DNA of 64,000 bases from Mallotus nudiflorus (GCA_947683625.1 CANTUR010000383.1:3320501-3384500); one strand, 5' to 3'; shown: positions 13,014 through 26,124, counted from the stretch's first letter. A program made the numbers and translations. Notes: generated by a model from the sequence alone, not told the origin.

Positions 13014-13290
13014 ATGAGTGATGAAACGGACTTTATAGAATTCCTGAAGATCACATTTCAATGAGTGACAAAATGGGCTTAATAGAGTTTGGCTTAATAG
13101 AGTTCCTGAAGATTATGTTTCAATAAGTGACAAAAAAAGCTTGATAGAATTCCCGAAGATCACATTTCAATGAGTGATGAAACGAGTTTGATAGAGTTCC
13201 CAAAGATCATGTTTCAATGAGTGACAAAATTAGCTTGATAGAGTTCCCGAATATTACATTTTAATTAACGACAAATCAGTTTTAATAGAA
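13014..13290 (+). repeat. 47-bp minisatellite in the 3' region of Tat element B
   Basis: A 47-bp unit beginning GAGTGATGAAACGGACTTTA and ending ...GATCACATTTCAAT repeats about 5-6 times with divergence. One copy carries an internal duplication of roughly 16 bp (GGCTTAATAGAGTT). Tandem repeats in the region before the 3' LTR are a known habit of plant Tat/Ogre elements. Confidence 0.85.
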
Positions 13291-13476
13291 TCCCTAAAGA
13301 TTGCAGTCATGTTTTAAGTTTCTTAATAACTTTTTGGGTTTGAATTCATGAAGCTAATGGACCAAAATTGGAAGTATTTCCCTCTCGAATGCATTTCAAA
13401 GGTCAAGTATATCTTTTTATCCATTTATTACTTTGTTCTGCATATTGATTTTTCAAATTACATGCATTTGGTTTTT

Positions 13477-13496
13477 TGAAAAATCAAGGGGCAAAC
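13477..13496 (+). other. polypurine tract of Tat element B
   Basis: The tract AAAAATCAAGGGGCAAAC lies immediately before the LTR start at 13497, matching AAAAATTAGGGGGCAAAC at 35014-35032 in element A. It would prime plus-strand synthesis. Confidence 0.7.
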
Positions 13497-15352
13497 TATA
13501 GAAACCTGGTTTAATTGGCTCGTGATAAGGGCAAACCTTGGGTGCTCAATTAATCAGCCCATGATGAGGCCCAATGATGAGAATGCGTGAAACTTGAATG
13601 TAAGAGAGAAACTTAAAAACTGTTTAAGGATGGACTGAAAAGCTCAAATCTAAGACCTAAACCCAAATCTAAGCCCAAGCTTGCTTTGCCCCAAAGGCCT
13701 AATTCTAAGCTAAGGACGATGCCTCATTAAAGAGGTTCTACCTCTATGGCAACTACCTCAATAAGGGATTGCCTTTTTACCAGCCACTTGCTACTATATT
13801 GAATGCAAATATGACAATGGTGGTCAAGTTGGTAAGGCCCACCTATTACAGACTTGCACTAGTTGCATAAAAATGAGACTTTAGAGAGCAAAAGGGAAGG
13901 AAGGAAAAGTGTATAATGAGGAAAGAGGTCTTATCAAGCATAGGGAGGCGAAAAAGAGATCTTGGGAGTAAGTGTAGAGGATAGCAACCATTAGGAACTA
14001 AAAAGGAAGTTTTCAGGAAGAAAAAATAAAGGAGCTCTAAAAAAGAGAGAGAGGATAGAGAGAGCAAATGTTCTTGAGAGGAAAAGGGAGGAGGAGAGCT
14101 AGAACATCCATTCTCTTGAAAGAATAAGGTAGAGATCTTACATTCAAGTGGAGCTTTAAACTAAAAACAACCTCTGAGGGCCAATCATTTTGAAAAATAA
14201 ACTTTATAAACAGTAATAATCTTCATTTCTTTTCAATATTAGAGTTGTAGATTTACATAATTTGTTTACTTACTTACTTACTTACTTGTTTAGTTTTTAT
14301 GTTTATTGTTTACTTTATGCCATGTTCTTAACATGGTCTTTTAAGGCATTGAAGATAGTTGCAAGCTTTTTAGTACATACAATAGATATTGTTTACTTAA
14401 AATTGAAGCTTATTTTTTAGTGCTCCTATGCCTGCTGATCAAGTGATGCCTCTTTAAAAGGCATTGCCTCTTTGAAATGAGGTGATTGCCTCATTAAAAT
14501 GGTCACCTCTTTGATAGAGTAGGCAATTTATTTTGATATTTGCCATAAATCATGTATGGTTCGCACTTCCATGTATTTTAATTTCCTTTACATGATTATT
14601 CTACTATTTTGTTTGATTAATACTCAAGCACTTACCACCCTTATTTGTGTTGATTCAATCCATAAATTAACTTTGTGGTTTCCCTTTATAGGATTTTATA
14701 AGTTCCAAAAGTTAATATTTTATCCACTACAGGAATTTAAGATGATTTTAATCATCTAACTTTAATTCATGTTCTTTTTTGGTTTTATTTATGTTTATGC
14801 TTAGTTTTGCTTCTATTTACTTTTGGTTTTCTATTTATTATACTCAATTTTGCATGTAAAAAGGATTGTAATCTATTCTCCTCCCCCATTTCTTTTCATG
14901 TATACTTATTTGTTTATTCTTTTTTTTATGAATATTTTCTATTACTTGTAGTGAATCACTTTCAAAATGCATGAATTTGGATTAATGTACAAACTTGGAC
15001 TTAAAATATAAAATTGAAAGTTGATTGGAAACAATTATAATTTGTATGTTAATAAAGAAATAATTGAATAATTAAAGGTAATAAAATACAAAACATAAAC
15101 GAAGGCCAACTGAAAGGTTGGGGGGGCATTCCAAAAGCTCATACCCAGTATCCAAACTTGTTCTCTAATGATGGCTTCAAGGAACCTCCATGAAATCCAA
15201 TTGTTGTACAGTGTGTCCCAGCTCTCATCCAGGTGGTGACTCCTTCTCCAATTTAGGCTTCAAGCCTATCTTGTATTCCCTAATGGGCCTCGAGCTCACA
15301 CAATATCGTGGTGCCCAAACATTTTGGTGTGCGCTAAACGTCACCACCTACA
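13497..15352 (+). mobile_element. 3' LTR of Tat-lineage element B (1.86 kb)
   Basis: Starts TATAGAAACCTGG (from TGTAGACACC-G) after a polypurine tract and ends CACCACCTACA at 15352. It aligns along its length with both LTRs of element A (16909-22232 and 35033-36804): for example the opening with GGTGCTCAAT...CCCAATGATGAGAATGC, the segment near 14220-14290, and the ending with GTACAGTGTGTCCCAGCT and CAGGTGGTGACTC. It is clearly more divergent from A's LTRs than these are from each other. GAGGCGAT/ATGCCTC motifs occur at 13725-13770 and 14440-14525. Confidence 0.8.
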
Positions 15353-15540
15353 ATATTTTTAATTCAGTTCAAAACCGTTGAACTGACGGTTCCAATTCAT
15401 GGTTCAAACAAATTGGAACCGACCCAGAATCATTTCTCACTTGGTTCTAGGTTGGTTTAGACCTAGTTTTGGGTTGGACGATTTTGGCTTGATTTTTTAC
15501 GAGCCAATTCAAGGTCTGAACCGGCCCGTAGCCACCCCTA
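15353..15540 (+). mobile_element. terminal fragment of a second hAT-type element
   Basis: The right end reads GAACCGGCCCGTAGCCACCC then CTA; its reverse complement TAGGGGTGGCTACGGGCCGG is a typical hAT terminal inverted repeat followed by subterminal GGTTCA/AACCG repeats (15366-15530), including an inverted pair around 15371-15410. There is no transposase coding. Element B appears to be inserted in or beside it; the other end was not found. Confidence 0.5.
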
Positions 15541-16394
15541 ATAAATATTCTTATTTTTTATTTAACTTTTTTCTCATCAGCAATGCACATAGTTAAAATA
15601 TTTATTAAATGTATAATTTATGCTAATTTTTTTATTAAAAATAAATATTGTTATAATAATAATAGAATAAATTATTAATAATAAATAATATATATTATAA
15701 ATAATTCTTATAAAATGTATATTACATTTTAAGAGTTATTACAAAAAAGAATACTAACATAAAAATAGTTGTTTAAAAATCTTCACATAGTGATAGTTTT
15801 AAACATTGTGCATGAAAAATAAAAAATATAATATAATTATAGAATATAAAAATTAATATGGAAGAGTAATATTGTTTTTATCAATAATATAATTTAAATA
15901 AAAATGAAACTTATACTAATTTATGTATTTATTTAAATTTGATAATAAATACAATATAATTATTCTATTTTTATTCAAATCTATACCATTGTTAAATATA
16001 AAATTTTTAATTTTAAAATACAAACTAAAACTATTATTATTAATTCTAAAAACTTTTGAAAATCAAATTAAGACTATTTTGTGAATATATAAAATATATA
16101 TGCCTATTTTTGTCCAAAAAAAATTTCCTCTGTTCATATTTTTATATATATAGTATCGATTAATTTCTTGCACTCATAAACTTTTACTTTTAAAAATATA
16201 TATATTATATTAGCTTGGTTTGTGACTTTTTTATGTGCTTAAAAATATTTATTAGCATATATATAATGTTTTAAATTGTTGCATACTGATAATATATGAT
16301 CAATTAGAAATAAAAGTTGAAGTGTTTGAATAGTTTGAATGAAAGTTTAGAAATGCTAGAAGTTAATTGAATAAAGTTTGTTCCTCCCTTTGTA
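15541..16394. other. AT-rich intergenic DNA, no gene seen
   Basis: Very AT-rich sequence with many ATTTAA and TATAAT runs and no ORF over 50 codons with any family likeness. I see nothing further in it. Confidence 0.6.
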
Positions 16395-16495
16395 GTCTAG
16401 TATCTCAGTTAATGAATATTATAAGATGAGGTCATTGGTTCAATTCCTACTCCTCTAACCTCCCGATTGTTAAAAATATAATAATAATAATAAAA
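16395..16495 (+). mobile_element. possible tRNA-derived SINE or tRNA-like fragment
   Basis: GTAGTCTAGTATCTCAGTTA resembles an internal box A and GGTTCAATTCCTACTCC a box B, about 45 bases apart. They are followed by a CTAACCTCCC segment and a tail with (AATA)n and (ATA)n ending near 16493. That order (box A, box B, A-rich tail) fits a short tRNA-derived SINE. The cloverleaf is not convincing as a real tRNA, and no target-site duplication was found. Confidence 0.3.
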
Positions 16496-16689
16496 TTTGG
16501 AGATGAAATTATATAATTGACCACATTTCAATAAGCATACTGGGCTTGGCATTTAACTTCTTGGTGTGTAATTAAACTGGTAAACCAGGCCCAAGGATGG
16601 GATATTATTTTTGAATTCTATTCCTTGGAAATTCTAAATAAAAAAATTAATAATTAAAAAAATAATATTATGAATTTATTATAATTATA

Positions 16690-16803
<114 letters not shown>

Positions 16804-16908
16804 TATGTGTATTGTGTGTGTGGCTTAGTTTTTTTTATTTTTTTTATTTTTTATTTTAATATTATAATGATTATGATTAATTAATTATAACAATATTAAA
16901 AATAATAT

Positions 16909-17404
16909 TGTAGATACCCGGTCCGATTAGTCCATGAATCAAAGGCGAACCGCAGGTGCTCGGTTTGATTGGCCCGCAATAGAACCCAATGATGAGAATG
17001 TAAAGCTTGCATACATGTACAAAGCTCGAATTTTTTATTGGGAATGGACTTGAGAGCCTGAGGACCCAAAATCTAGACCTAATCATCCAAACCCACCCTA
17101 GAATTGACTAAAGAGGCCTAAATTTGCCTTGGCCCAACGCAAAGCAAGGCCAAAGAGGCACTGCCTCTATGCAAAGAAGTGATCGCCTTTATGGCAACAA
17201 CCATTAAGGTGATTGTCTCATCGTAGTGGCGTCGCCTCTGTGGTAGACCACTTGCAACTGTAGCAAAGGGTGGCCAATTGGTGTAGGCCCTACACCCTCC
17301 AAACCTGATTTTGGCATGAGGAAGAGATTTTTGGGACAAAAGAAAAGGCTATGGAAGTTCATGATGGTCTAGGAACGTAGGGGCATGGGTGAAGGGTGAG
17401 ATAA
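16909..17404 (+). mobile_element. 5' LTR of element A, first part
   Basis: Starts TGTAGATACCCGG and aligns with the start of the 3' LTR at 35033 and of element B's LTR at 13497. It is interrupted at 17404 by a solo LTR and resumes at 20811. GAGGCGAT-type palindromes lie at 17150-17240. Confidence 0.85.
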
Positions 17405-20288
17405 TGTCACGACCCAAAATAGGGCCATGACCGGTGCTAGGGAACGAGAATTCTTTCTAATCCGAAACCCGTAGCAAGCCTTAAAATAAATTAATAAATG
17501 CAATAATAATAATAACATAAATAAAATATTTTGCAGCAAAAATAAATCTAATAAATAAAATAAGTATAATCCTCTAACTCATTTAAATAAACAAGCTCAT
17601 CTCATGTATAAATAATCTTTTAATACAAATCTTTAAAATACATATCTCACATAAACATAATATATAAGTCTCACAACTGACTACAACTACTACAGTGTCT
17701 AAATTATAAAATAACATCAACTAAGCTTATTACATAATGAAGCCGGGGCAGAAGAAATCTGGCGTATGGGTCTGCTACTGAGGTCTGAAGACGTAGACTC
17801 TCCTTAAAAATAGTCAACGGAGGAGAGTTAGACCTCACTGAGTGAATTGTTATAATATATATACATGCATAGTTAAATGACAATGCACACATTCAATAGT
17901 ATATATAATAAATATAAATACAGGCAAAATCACAAAGATGCAGCAAAATCATGTTGTATAAATATTAAAAAATACATTCGTATATGAAGGATCAAATAGA
18001 ACCCTAGAAAATCACAACCACAAATAGTGTTAGACAACACTCTAGCCATACAGGCTCACTTATTCCAAATAAATTCACTTGTTCCATTTGGACAGTAGAC
18101 TGGCCCCGAGACACTAAGTCAACCGAGCTCCAGCAGTCTGACTGTCAGTGTTATTGGCCCCGAGACCCCTGGTCAACCGAGCTCCAGCAATCACACTCTC
18201 AAATCACATCACACATCAAATCAAATCAATCCGATCATAATCCACAAATAGGTTAGTAATAAAGCCTAAATGCTATCGGCGTACCGGTACGTACTCGGTC
18301 CTAATGCTGCCCACTAGGTAGCACGTTCTATTGATATCCTTCATTATTATATAAAACATATATTCATAAAATCAATGATGCATGATATTAAATAAAATAA
18401 CAACATAAACCATATATATACTAAAAATATACCAAAAATAAACAATGTATATTTCAAGTATATATACATCAAATAAATTCAATTTAAATATAAAATAATC
18501 TATAAATATACTTAAAATCATTTTGAGAATAATTTATTAATAAAACATGTATATAATTTAAAATATACCAAAAATATACTAAAAAATACCAAAAATAAAC
18601 CCAAGAAATAATTAAACCATTCATGCATAATTTATAAAACAAATCATACATTTCTAAAAACATGCATCCTAGAACACATATATATAAAATAACAACTCAC
18701 AGTTATTGCGCTCTATGAGACGAGTCCAACGGGCCTAGTCCACTAGGTCTCGGTCTCGGCACAACTAAATAAACAAATGACAACAGGACATTAGAATAAA
18801 TTTATCAAAATTCTGAAGACTCGATCTAGAATCTTAGACACAGAATTAGAATAGGAATTCGACTGAACATCACGCTTTACGAGAATTCTTTCAAAAATCT
18901 GATAGAATCTCCCCTGTAAAACGGACATCTCTCTACTTAAAGAGTAGAGTCGGTCCTGCAAAGAAACACACTTCAAGAATAAACACAGTTCACAATCCCT
19001 CGGTCGGACTCCAAACTATAATTTCACCGATCGAGGTCCACATTTCATGAAATAATACAAAACATAGGAAAAATTCCAAAAAATACCAAAATACCCTTTA
19101 TACTCAAAATTTAGCAAACTAGGTATTTAAAACACTGAAAATAATCGTTTATTCGATAATTACAATAAAACCCTAATTTTAATAAAATAGTATTAAAAAT
19201 CCATAATTCTCGATAAATTCATAAATATTGACCAAAATACATTCTATAAATCCAAATTACATAATTAACCGTAAAACATACTAAAAATCAATAAAAACTC
19301 ATTTATTTAGAAAAATAGTATATTATATATAATTTGAAAATAATTTACGAAAAATAGTTTTAATTAGTTAAAAATACTAAATAATTTGTAGAAATCATTT
19401 TTATACCTCAAATAACTATTAAAACCAATTTAATTATGTTTTTAGCCAATTTAGTGTCAAATTACCAAAATACCCCTACTATATATAAATTCACTATAAA
19501 TGTTCAAAAATTCACCAAAAATAGTATAATTACTCAAAATTAAATTTCTAAACATATAATTCAACAATATCAACAAATATACTCAATTAACCAATTAATT
19601 TCAATAAAACACATAATTAACCTAATTTTCCAAAAATTACATAAAATAAATAAATTCAAAATAATTATATAAAAATCAAAAAAATTACAAAGAAATTTCT
19701 AAAATTCATTTTAACACCTATAAACACCATAAATCACAATTTCATAATTTAATTAATTGATTTTCAAAAATTAGAAAATATTAATAAAATAATCAAAAAT
19801 TCACAAAAATCAAAATAATTCCCAAAAATTCACAAAGCTAGATTAAGCTACTAGGATCAATTTTTGTGAAGTAATTTTGCATGAATCAACCAAATTGAAG
19901 CTCAAAAAAATCAAAAACCCTAGTAAGCCGAAAATGAAAAATCAAAACCTAGGGAAATCCAGACCATTTCAAGTGAAACAAAGCTTGAAAATGCACTCAC
20001 CAGAGCTCGAGGAAGAGATAGAGACCGGTGGGGCTCGAAACGATGGCCAAAAAGTCGATGAACGACGTTAAGATTGGTTTTCGGCTTCTCACTGAAAATC
20101 CAGCCAAACCATGTCGGAGAAGGTGGTAGGTGGTGGAGCAGGCTGGAAATGGTGGTGGCACGCCGGAGGACACACCGACAAGAAGAGAAAGGAGTTGCAG
20201 CGGCCGGACGGGAAGGAAAACGATTGAGAGGAAGAAGAAGAAGGTGATGGCAATTCTGTAATTATTGTAAACTTTATTTTTAGTTATG

Positions 20289-20362
<74 letters not shown>

Positions 20363-20810
20363 AAATTTATATTATTTTAATATATAATATAACACACACA
20401 ATAAACATGCACCACACACATTTTTTTAATAATATATATACACATATATACATATATACACACTTAATTAATTAATATTAAAACTATACAATATAATTTA
20501 ATTTAATTAAATAAACCCTAATTTTAATTTAAATGCATGTACATACATATATTTTATTCGACACTTGAAAATTATGCATGGACTCATGCAAATTCACTAA
20601 ACTGCTTAAAATAATTAATATTCAATTATTTACGTTTTAATTTCCCTGAAAATAAAATTCTCGGGAAAATTTTACGTAAAGAACTTAAAAATAATTAAAA
20701 ATGACTTAATAAATAATAAACTCATTAAATAATCATAAATATATATATAAATTATTAACACTGCATATCCCGATGCAGTTTAAAATTATTTAAAAACTTG
20801 GGATATTACA
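17405..20810 (-). mobile_element. solo LTR, copy 2 (3.41 kb), TSD GATAA
   Basis: Plus-strand ends TGTCACGACCC...GGGATATTACA, flanked by a perfect 5-bp duplication GATAA (17400-17404 and 20811-20815). It matches copy 1 at 4697-8029 over its whole length with scattered substitutions and small indels; the largest visible length difference is an expanded (AT)n at 20287-20360. Removing it restores the LTR reading GGTGAGATAAAAA, as seen in the 3' LTR at 35519. No internal domain is present, so it is a solo LTR inserted after element A. Confidence 0.9.
20287..20360 (+). repeat. (AT)n microsatellite in solo LTR copy 2
   Basis: About 37 AT dinucleotides. Copy 1 has only a short interrupted version (7556-7582), so the expansion is specific to this copy. 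It lies at the expected TATA/promoter position of the LTR. Confidence 0.95.
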
Positions 20811-22232
20811 GATAAAAAGGGAAAAGAAGAGAGTGAAAGGGGGTTATCAAGATAGAGGAAGAAAAACCAAAAAAAAAGAACAAGGGGGAGGAGGCTCTAA
20901 AACTAAGGAGGGGGGAGATGTTCTTGAGAGGAAGAAGAGAAACTCAAGCTCAAGAGTCATTTCCTTGAAAAGAAGAAGGTGAAAGAAGCTTGTCCTCAAG
21001 CGTAGCTCACATCCAAATAGAGTTCAAAATCCAAAGTAACCTCTAAAGGCTAACCATTTTGTCAAAAGTTCATACTTAAGTAAATCCTATCTATTTCTTT
21101 GGTATTTTGATATTAGACTTGCATATGCTTAGTTTGTTTATTTATTTAGTATATATTTTGAGTTTGTACTACTTGTCATGCCATGTTATTAATATGATCT
21201 ACTAGGGTGTTGCACGTAGTAGTAGAATAGTAAGTTTCTGATTGTTTATTTGCATATCACCTGCTTAGAATAAAAGTTTAGACTTTTTTAAAAGTCGAGT
21301 TGCCTATTGATAAGAGGCATCACCTTTTTGCCTTGAGGCAATCACCACTCAGGCAGGGCGACCCACGCCTTTGGCTTGAGATTTTTTGTAATATGTATGC
21401 ATAATTTTGATTTCCAAGCATGTTTAGGTTCTTATACCTCATTTATTGGCACATGATTGCCTCTACCATGTCTTCTAATTTAATTTACTTAGTTCTTAAC
21501 CTCTATTTGCATAAACTCATGTTATGAATTAGATTAAATGCTTTCTTTTAAGAGGTTTTACGTACTTCGGGACTAATATTTTGGTGATTATAGGACCTTT
21601 GAGACTGATCCCCATGAATTGTTAAGGATTTATCCTTTAACTCATTCTTGAGAGGTTGTCATGGGTCAACTAGTTCTTGAGAGGTTGTCATACGTCTAAG
21701 GGCTAGTTTAGTCTCAATTAATCTTTGGTACATTTTTAGTTTATTATGCTTTTATTTGTGTAAAAATATTGTAATCCTTCATCCCTTCCCCCTTTGAATT
21801 CTAAAGTATTATTTTGATTTATCATTTTAATGAGTTTTGGGACCTTAAGGCATGAAATTGAGTTAATGTGCAAACTCAGGCTTAAGTGCAAAACTGAACA
21901 ATTGATTGAAGGCAATTCCAAATCATATGTAAATAATGGAATAACCGAATAATTAAAGGTAATAAAATATAAAACACAAACGGAGGCCGATCACAAGGTC
22001 GGGTGGGCATTCAAAAGCCTATACCTAGCTTCTGAACTCATTCTCTGATGACGGCTTTTGGGAACCTTCATGGGATCCAGTTATTGTACAGTGTATCTCA
22101 GCTTTTATCCAGGTGGTGACTTCATCTCCATTTAGGCTTTAAAGACCTAACATGTATTTTCTAATGGGCCTTGAGTCCACATAGTGCTTTGATAGCCAAC
22201 ACTTAGGCATATGCCAATCCTTGTCGCCTACA
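20811..22232 (+). mobile_element. 5' LTR of element A, second part
   Basis: Continues the LTR after the inserted solo LTR and ends TGTCGCCTACA at 22232, just before the primer-binding site. Compared with the 3' LTR it holds about 140 extra bases (20830-20970, purine-rich), which are deleted from the 3' copy near 35540. GAGGCAATCACC/GGCATCACC motifs lie at 21300-21370. Confidence 0.85.
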
Positions 22233-22255
22233 ATAGCAACTCCACTGGGGATAGA
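22233..22255 (+). other. primer-binding site region of element A
   Basis: ATAGCAACTCCACTGGGGAT follows the LTR end directly. The TGGCGACTCCACTGGGGA-like string at this place is usual for Tat-lineage elements and would pair with a tRNA 3' end; I have not fixed which tRNA. A one-base change from the ideal is visible. Confidence 0.6.
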
Positions 22256-23169
22256 GAAACTAATTTTAAGTATTTTGTAATTTTTCATCTTTAATTATTC
22301 TCTTGTTCCTTTTGCATTCCTATTGCATTCACTACACCTTTTACACACAATGAACACTATAATTCCTTAATCAACCAGATAATAGTCATTACTTTGCTAT
22401 CTACGTTTCACTCAAACCTAGTGGTAGAATATTTGATTATTATCACTCACGATGTGTACCAATCCACGTTGTTTAACCCTTGATTGGACAGACATATATT
22501 GTTGTGAGAACTGAAGCTTAATACCGAGACTCAAGCCCATGTAATGGCCTAGCAATTTTCCTTAAGATTTATCCTAAATGTGTGTGCATTTTGCTATATA
22601 ATGGATCCTTTTAATAATTCCTAAAGCCCGTTAACAAATGGCCTAAGGAAAAATGGGCCCTCATGCCCAATTCAAGCCTGCTATAAACAAACTATGTCAA
22701 GATGGGCCTCCTATTCATAACCCATTTTAAATGGAACTTTACAAGGTAAGTTTATAATGCTAGGAACCTTGGCCCATTAAGGAGAGACTTGGGCTTTTAT
22801 TTAAAGGATCCATTACTTATTTGAATTATTTTAAGGGTTATCTTGCATGCATCAATTTTATTATCCCCTGTTGATAATCAAAACCCAGACCAAAAAATCC
22901 TAGGATAAGATACTCGACATTGAATACGTGTATGGGAGAAATAAGGGTGGAGGTCATCATTTTTTAAGCTATGCATTTTTGTGTTGTGTATATTAAATGT
23001 GCTTATTTACTTGTTTTCTTATCTCCCTTGAATAATAAAATGAACCTGCATATCATGCATACACGTCATGCATGATTCTAACATGTGGTCTTGTAGCATA
23101 GATTCTTCAAGCTCATCTAAGTGGGTTCAGTCCAATTCTGATCGTTTAGTCAGAAGTTTAGAAACAGAA
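22256..23169 (+). other. 5' leader of element A between primer site and gag
   Basis: There is no open frame of note. Tat/Ogre relatives can carry an extra ORF here, but I see only stop-filled sequence in all frames, so either it is lost or this family had none. Confidence 0.5.
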
Positions 23170-24850
23170 ATGGCAGAAGGGTTTGATCTTGAGGCTTTGA
23201 AGGCATAGTTGAAAGAGGAAGTGTTCACTAAAACTTAGTCTATGATGAAGGAGATGATAGGAGAGATAACCAAGCTCATTAGGGAAATTCAACCGGCACA
23301 GCCACCCAATCCGATAGATTTTGATGAGGAAATCTCAGTGAGAGAAAGGGAAGAAGATTATGTGATAATACTGGCTAATCCACCAAGCTGGAGAAATGTG
23401 AACCTAGCTGAAGACATAGAAAAAACTGAGTGGGCCAAGAGTATAACCAAGACTATGAGTCAAATGCAGATGATGATGAAGGAGAAGGGCATGGATGCTC
23501 CTTTGGATTACACTAATTTGAATTTGAATAGGGAAGATGAACCGCTAAAGCAATACATGACTTATGAAAGCCACTGAGCTGACTGAGGCTCAAATCATCA
23601 AATAGTTTCCCATGTTACTGGAGGATGCACCAATCCGCTGGTATTATACTTTGGAACCACACGTTCAGTTTGATTGGAAAGAACTATGTGCCACTTTTAT
23701 AAAATAATACGGCCTCAATGTTTAATTGGTGGTGTCTCTAAGGGATTTGCAAAACACCAAGTAGAGGTTTAATGAGTCCTTCACTGACTATCTAACTCGT
23801 TGGAAAGGAAAGTTATCTCAAATAAGGCATAGGCCTGCTGAGTCAAATCAACTAGTGTTGGCCATAGAAGGATGTATTCCAGTATTATCTAGAAAGCTGA
23901 GGGACTTGGGAATCTGCAATTTTAAGGAATTATACAAATTTAGGGTTCAGAAAGAGTCAAACTTGGCCCAATAAAAAAGGTTCTTCAGAGGGAGATCTAG
24001 GGGCAAGGAAGGAGCCAGTTCAAGCATCAATGTCCAAATTAATTCCATTTGGCCACTAAGCAGTGGTCTGCAGATCAACACCGTTAGTAACCTTGAAGAT
24101 TCTCCAATTTTGGGTAGCCTTTATCCAAAGTCCTCAAGAAGTTAATTGAGAAAAAATTATTACGACCCCTACCATTATAGCAACCTCTACCTGATGCCAA
24201 CCTAAAACTTTTATGTAGGTTCCACCAAACCATTGGGCATGACACTGATAGTTGCACCCGGTTAAAGCATTAAATTCAGGACTTGATTGACACGGGAAAA
24301 ATCACTGACCTAGAAACAAGAAAGCCAAACACTCAAAACAACCCCAACTACTGAAACATACCGTCACCTAACTCACCCATTTTGATGATTAACACTGGCC
24401 TAACAGAAGAGCAAGTCTTAAACTCTTTTATTAATGACATTCCCTATCCACTAAACCATAAACCCAAACCAAAAGACCCAAACCAAAATAAATAACCCAT
24501 TCAGTTTGTTGTGCATGTATTGGAAATTTATAGTTTCAACGATGAAGATGAAAGGAAGGTTGATTTGTAGGATAATGAGCAATGTGGATTAGGCCAATCT
24601 ATGAGTAAGGTTGAGTAAAATAAAAAAGAAGCTCAAACTATTGGGCCCGAATCAAAAAAGATAGTGGAGATAGTGAAAGGGAAAGAAGTGATAAAAGACT
24701 AGGGAACCATCGCCAGTATTTGGGAGCTACTCATGCACTCCAGGGACCATCGAGAAGCACTAGTCCTGGAACTAAATCAGAAAAAGATCTCCATAAGCTA
24801 CACTCCTGAGAAAATGATCAATTCCTTGACAGAAACTCCCTAAGGCACTA
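23170..24850 (+). pseudogene. element A gag (broken)
   Basis: Begins ATGGCAGAAGGGTTTGATC and carries several in-frame stops. The open piece 23242-23577 is an acidic/charged N-terminal segment. The capsid-like core follows at about 23620-23970 (WYYTLEPHVQFDWKELCATF, then FNESFTDYLTRWK, then ELYKFRVQKESNLAQ). A zinc-knuckle-like CRFHQTIGHDTDSC (C-x2-H-x4-H-x4-C) lies at about 24208-24252. Gag would package the element's RNA; this copy cannot encode it. Confidence 0.8.
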
Positions 24851-24852
24851 TA

Positions 24853-25437
24853 ATGTTCTCTAATGATGATTTTCCCTTGAAAGGGAGGGATCACCATAAG
24901 GCTTTATTCATCAAGGCCGAGCTGAAAGGAAAGATGACTTATTGTGTAATGGTGGACAATGGTTCTACCATTAATGCATTTCCATTAAAGATTCTACCAA
25001 AGTTAGGGTTGACTCTAGCCCTAAAGGCTTATGAGGTGGTCATTAAGGCTTACGATGATACAAAAAGGGTTGCCAAGGGAACGTTTAGAGCCTTGGTCAA
25101 GATAGGACCCATCAAGGCTTGGATCGATCTACATGTAATTGACATCCTTGTGACCTTTGCTATCTTATTGGGAAGGCTGTGGTTTCATCATTTAGGTGGC
25201 GTATCCTCCACTGTTCATCAAAGACTCAAGTTTTTGCATAAAGGAAAGGTTATCACCATCTCTACTGAGACTGAAACTACCATAGTTGCACTAAAGTTAA
25301 CTCCTAAAGAGATCCCTATAGGCCTAAATTTTGAGGTTTGCATAATCTATGAAAATGAGATAGATAAAAGGGTTCTAAATATGATGCGCAACATGAAATT
25401 TATGCCGGGTATGGGACTGGGAAAGGATCAAAGCTAG
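24853..25437 (+). pseudogene. element A retropepsin with C-terminal G-patch
   Basis: The 194-codon open stretch is the protease region of pol. The active-site block reads VMVDNGSTINAFP (about 24949-24987; family motif D-S/T-G-S/A), here with Asn at the second place of the triad. The second conserved segment ILLGRLWFHHLG is at about 25165-25200. It ends with a glycine-rich MKFMPGMGLGKDQS (about 25396-25437), matching the G-patch found after protease in some Tat-lineage elements. It is followed by a stop; active-site changes make activity doubtful. Confidence 0.85.
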
Positions 25438-25593
25438 CCCATAAAATTTATGGAATGCAAGGTACATATTTTGAAGCACGAGATAAGATTTGAGGGGGCT
25501 GATGATTCTAAAGAAGAGGTGGAAAATTGGGAATGGAATGAGAAAAAAGAGGAAGAGGTTATGGTCGAAAGGAAGACTTTGTAGGAAACCTTT

Positions 25594-26124
25594 GTGAGGG
25601 AAGGTACCGAATATCTATACAATGGGGCTCTTGAACCTTTGTTGAAGGCTAGAGAGGTAATCCCGAGGTTTAAAATCTTTGCTAAATTTATGAATGGTGT
25701 TGAGAAAGCAGCTATTAAAGAAGTTCCTGTGGAAGAGCTAATACTGGTCGAAGAAAAGTCTAAGGAGAATGCAGCTGCTCTAGAGCTGAGAGATACTATT
25801 GATCAAGATGAGGCACTGGATCTCGAAACCTACAACCTCAACTCCATCATGGATTTATTTTATATTGATGATTTTGATGTTTCCCTTTTTTCTTTGTTTG
25901 AGACCGATGACCTTTTCTTTACTAAAGTAAATGTAATGAAGTCCAACTTTGCTTATTTGTATGATGTGTTCCCTAATGATTATTCTATTTATAATGATCA
26001 TTTCATGAATATATTTGACATTAATTTCATGAAAACTGCATTATTTAATTTAGGCACGAATGACAATCCTAAAAATATATTGCTTACTTCTTACTTAACT
26101 TATGATGAGAGAGAAAAAAAATGA
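25594..26124 (+). pseudogene. element A protease-RT linker
   Basis: A 176-codon open stretch rich in Asp, Phe and Asn (for example DLFYIDDFDVSLFSLFE). It has no enzymatic motif and sits in the same polyprotein between the G-patch and reverse transcriptase. I recognise no function; it is most likely a spacer. Confidence 0.6.

Noticed and set aside
16395..16495. Functional tRNA gene
   Set aside because: Box A- and B-like strings are present but stems do not pair as a cloverleaf; it is listed only as a possible SINE.
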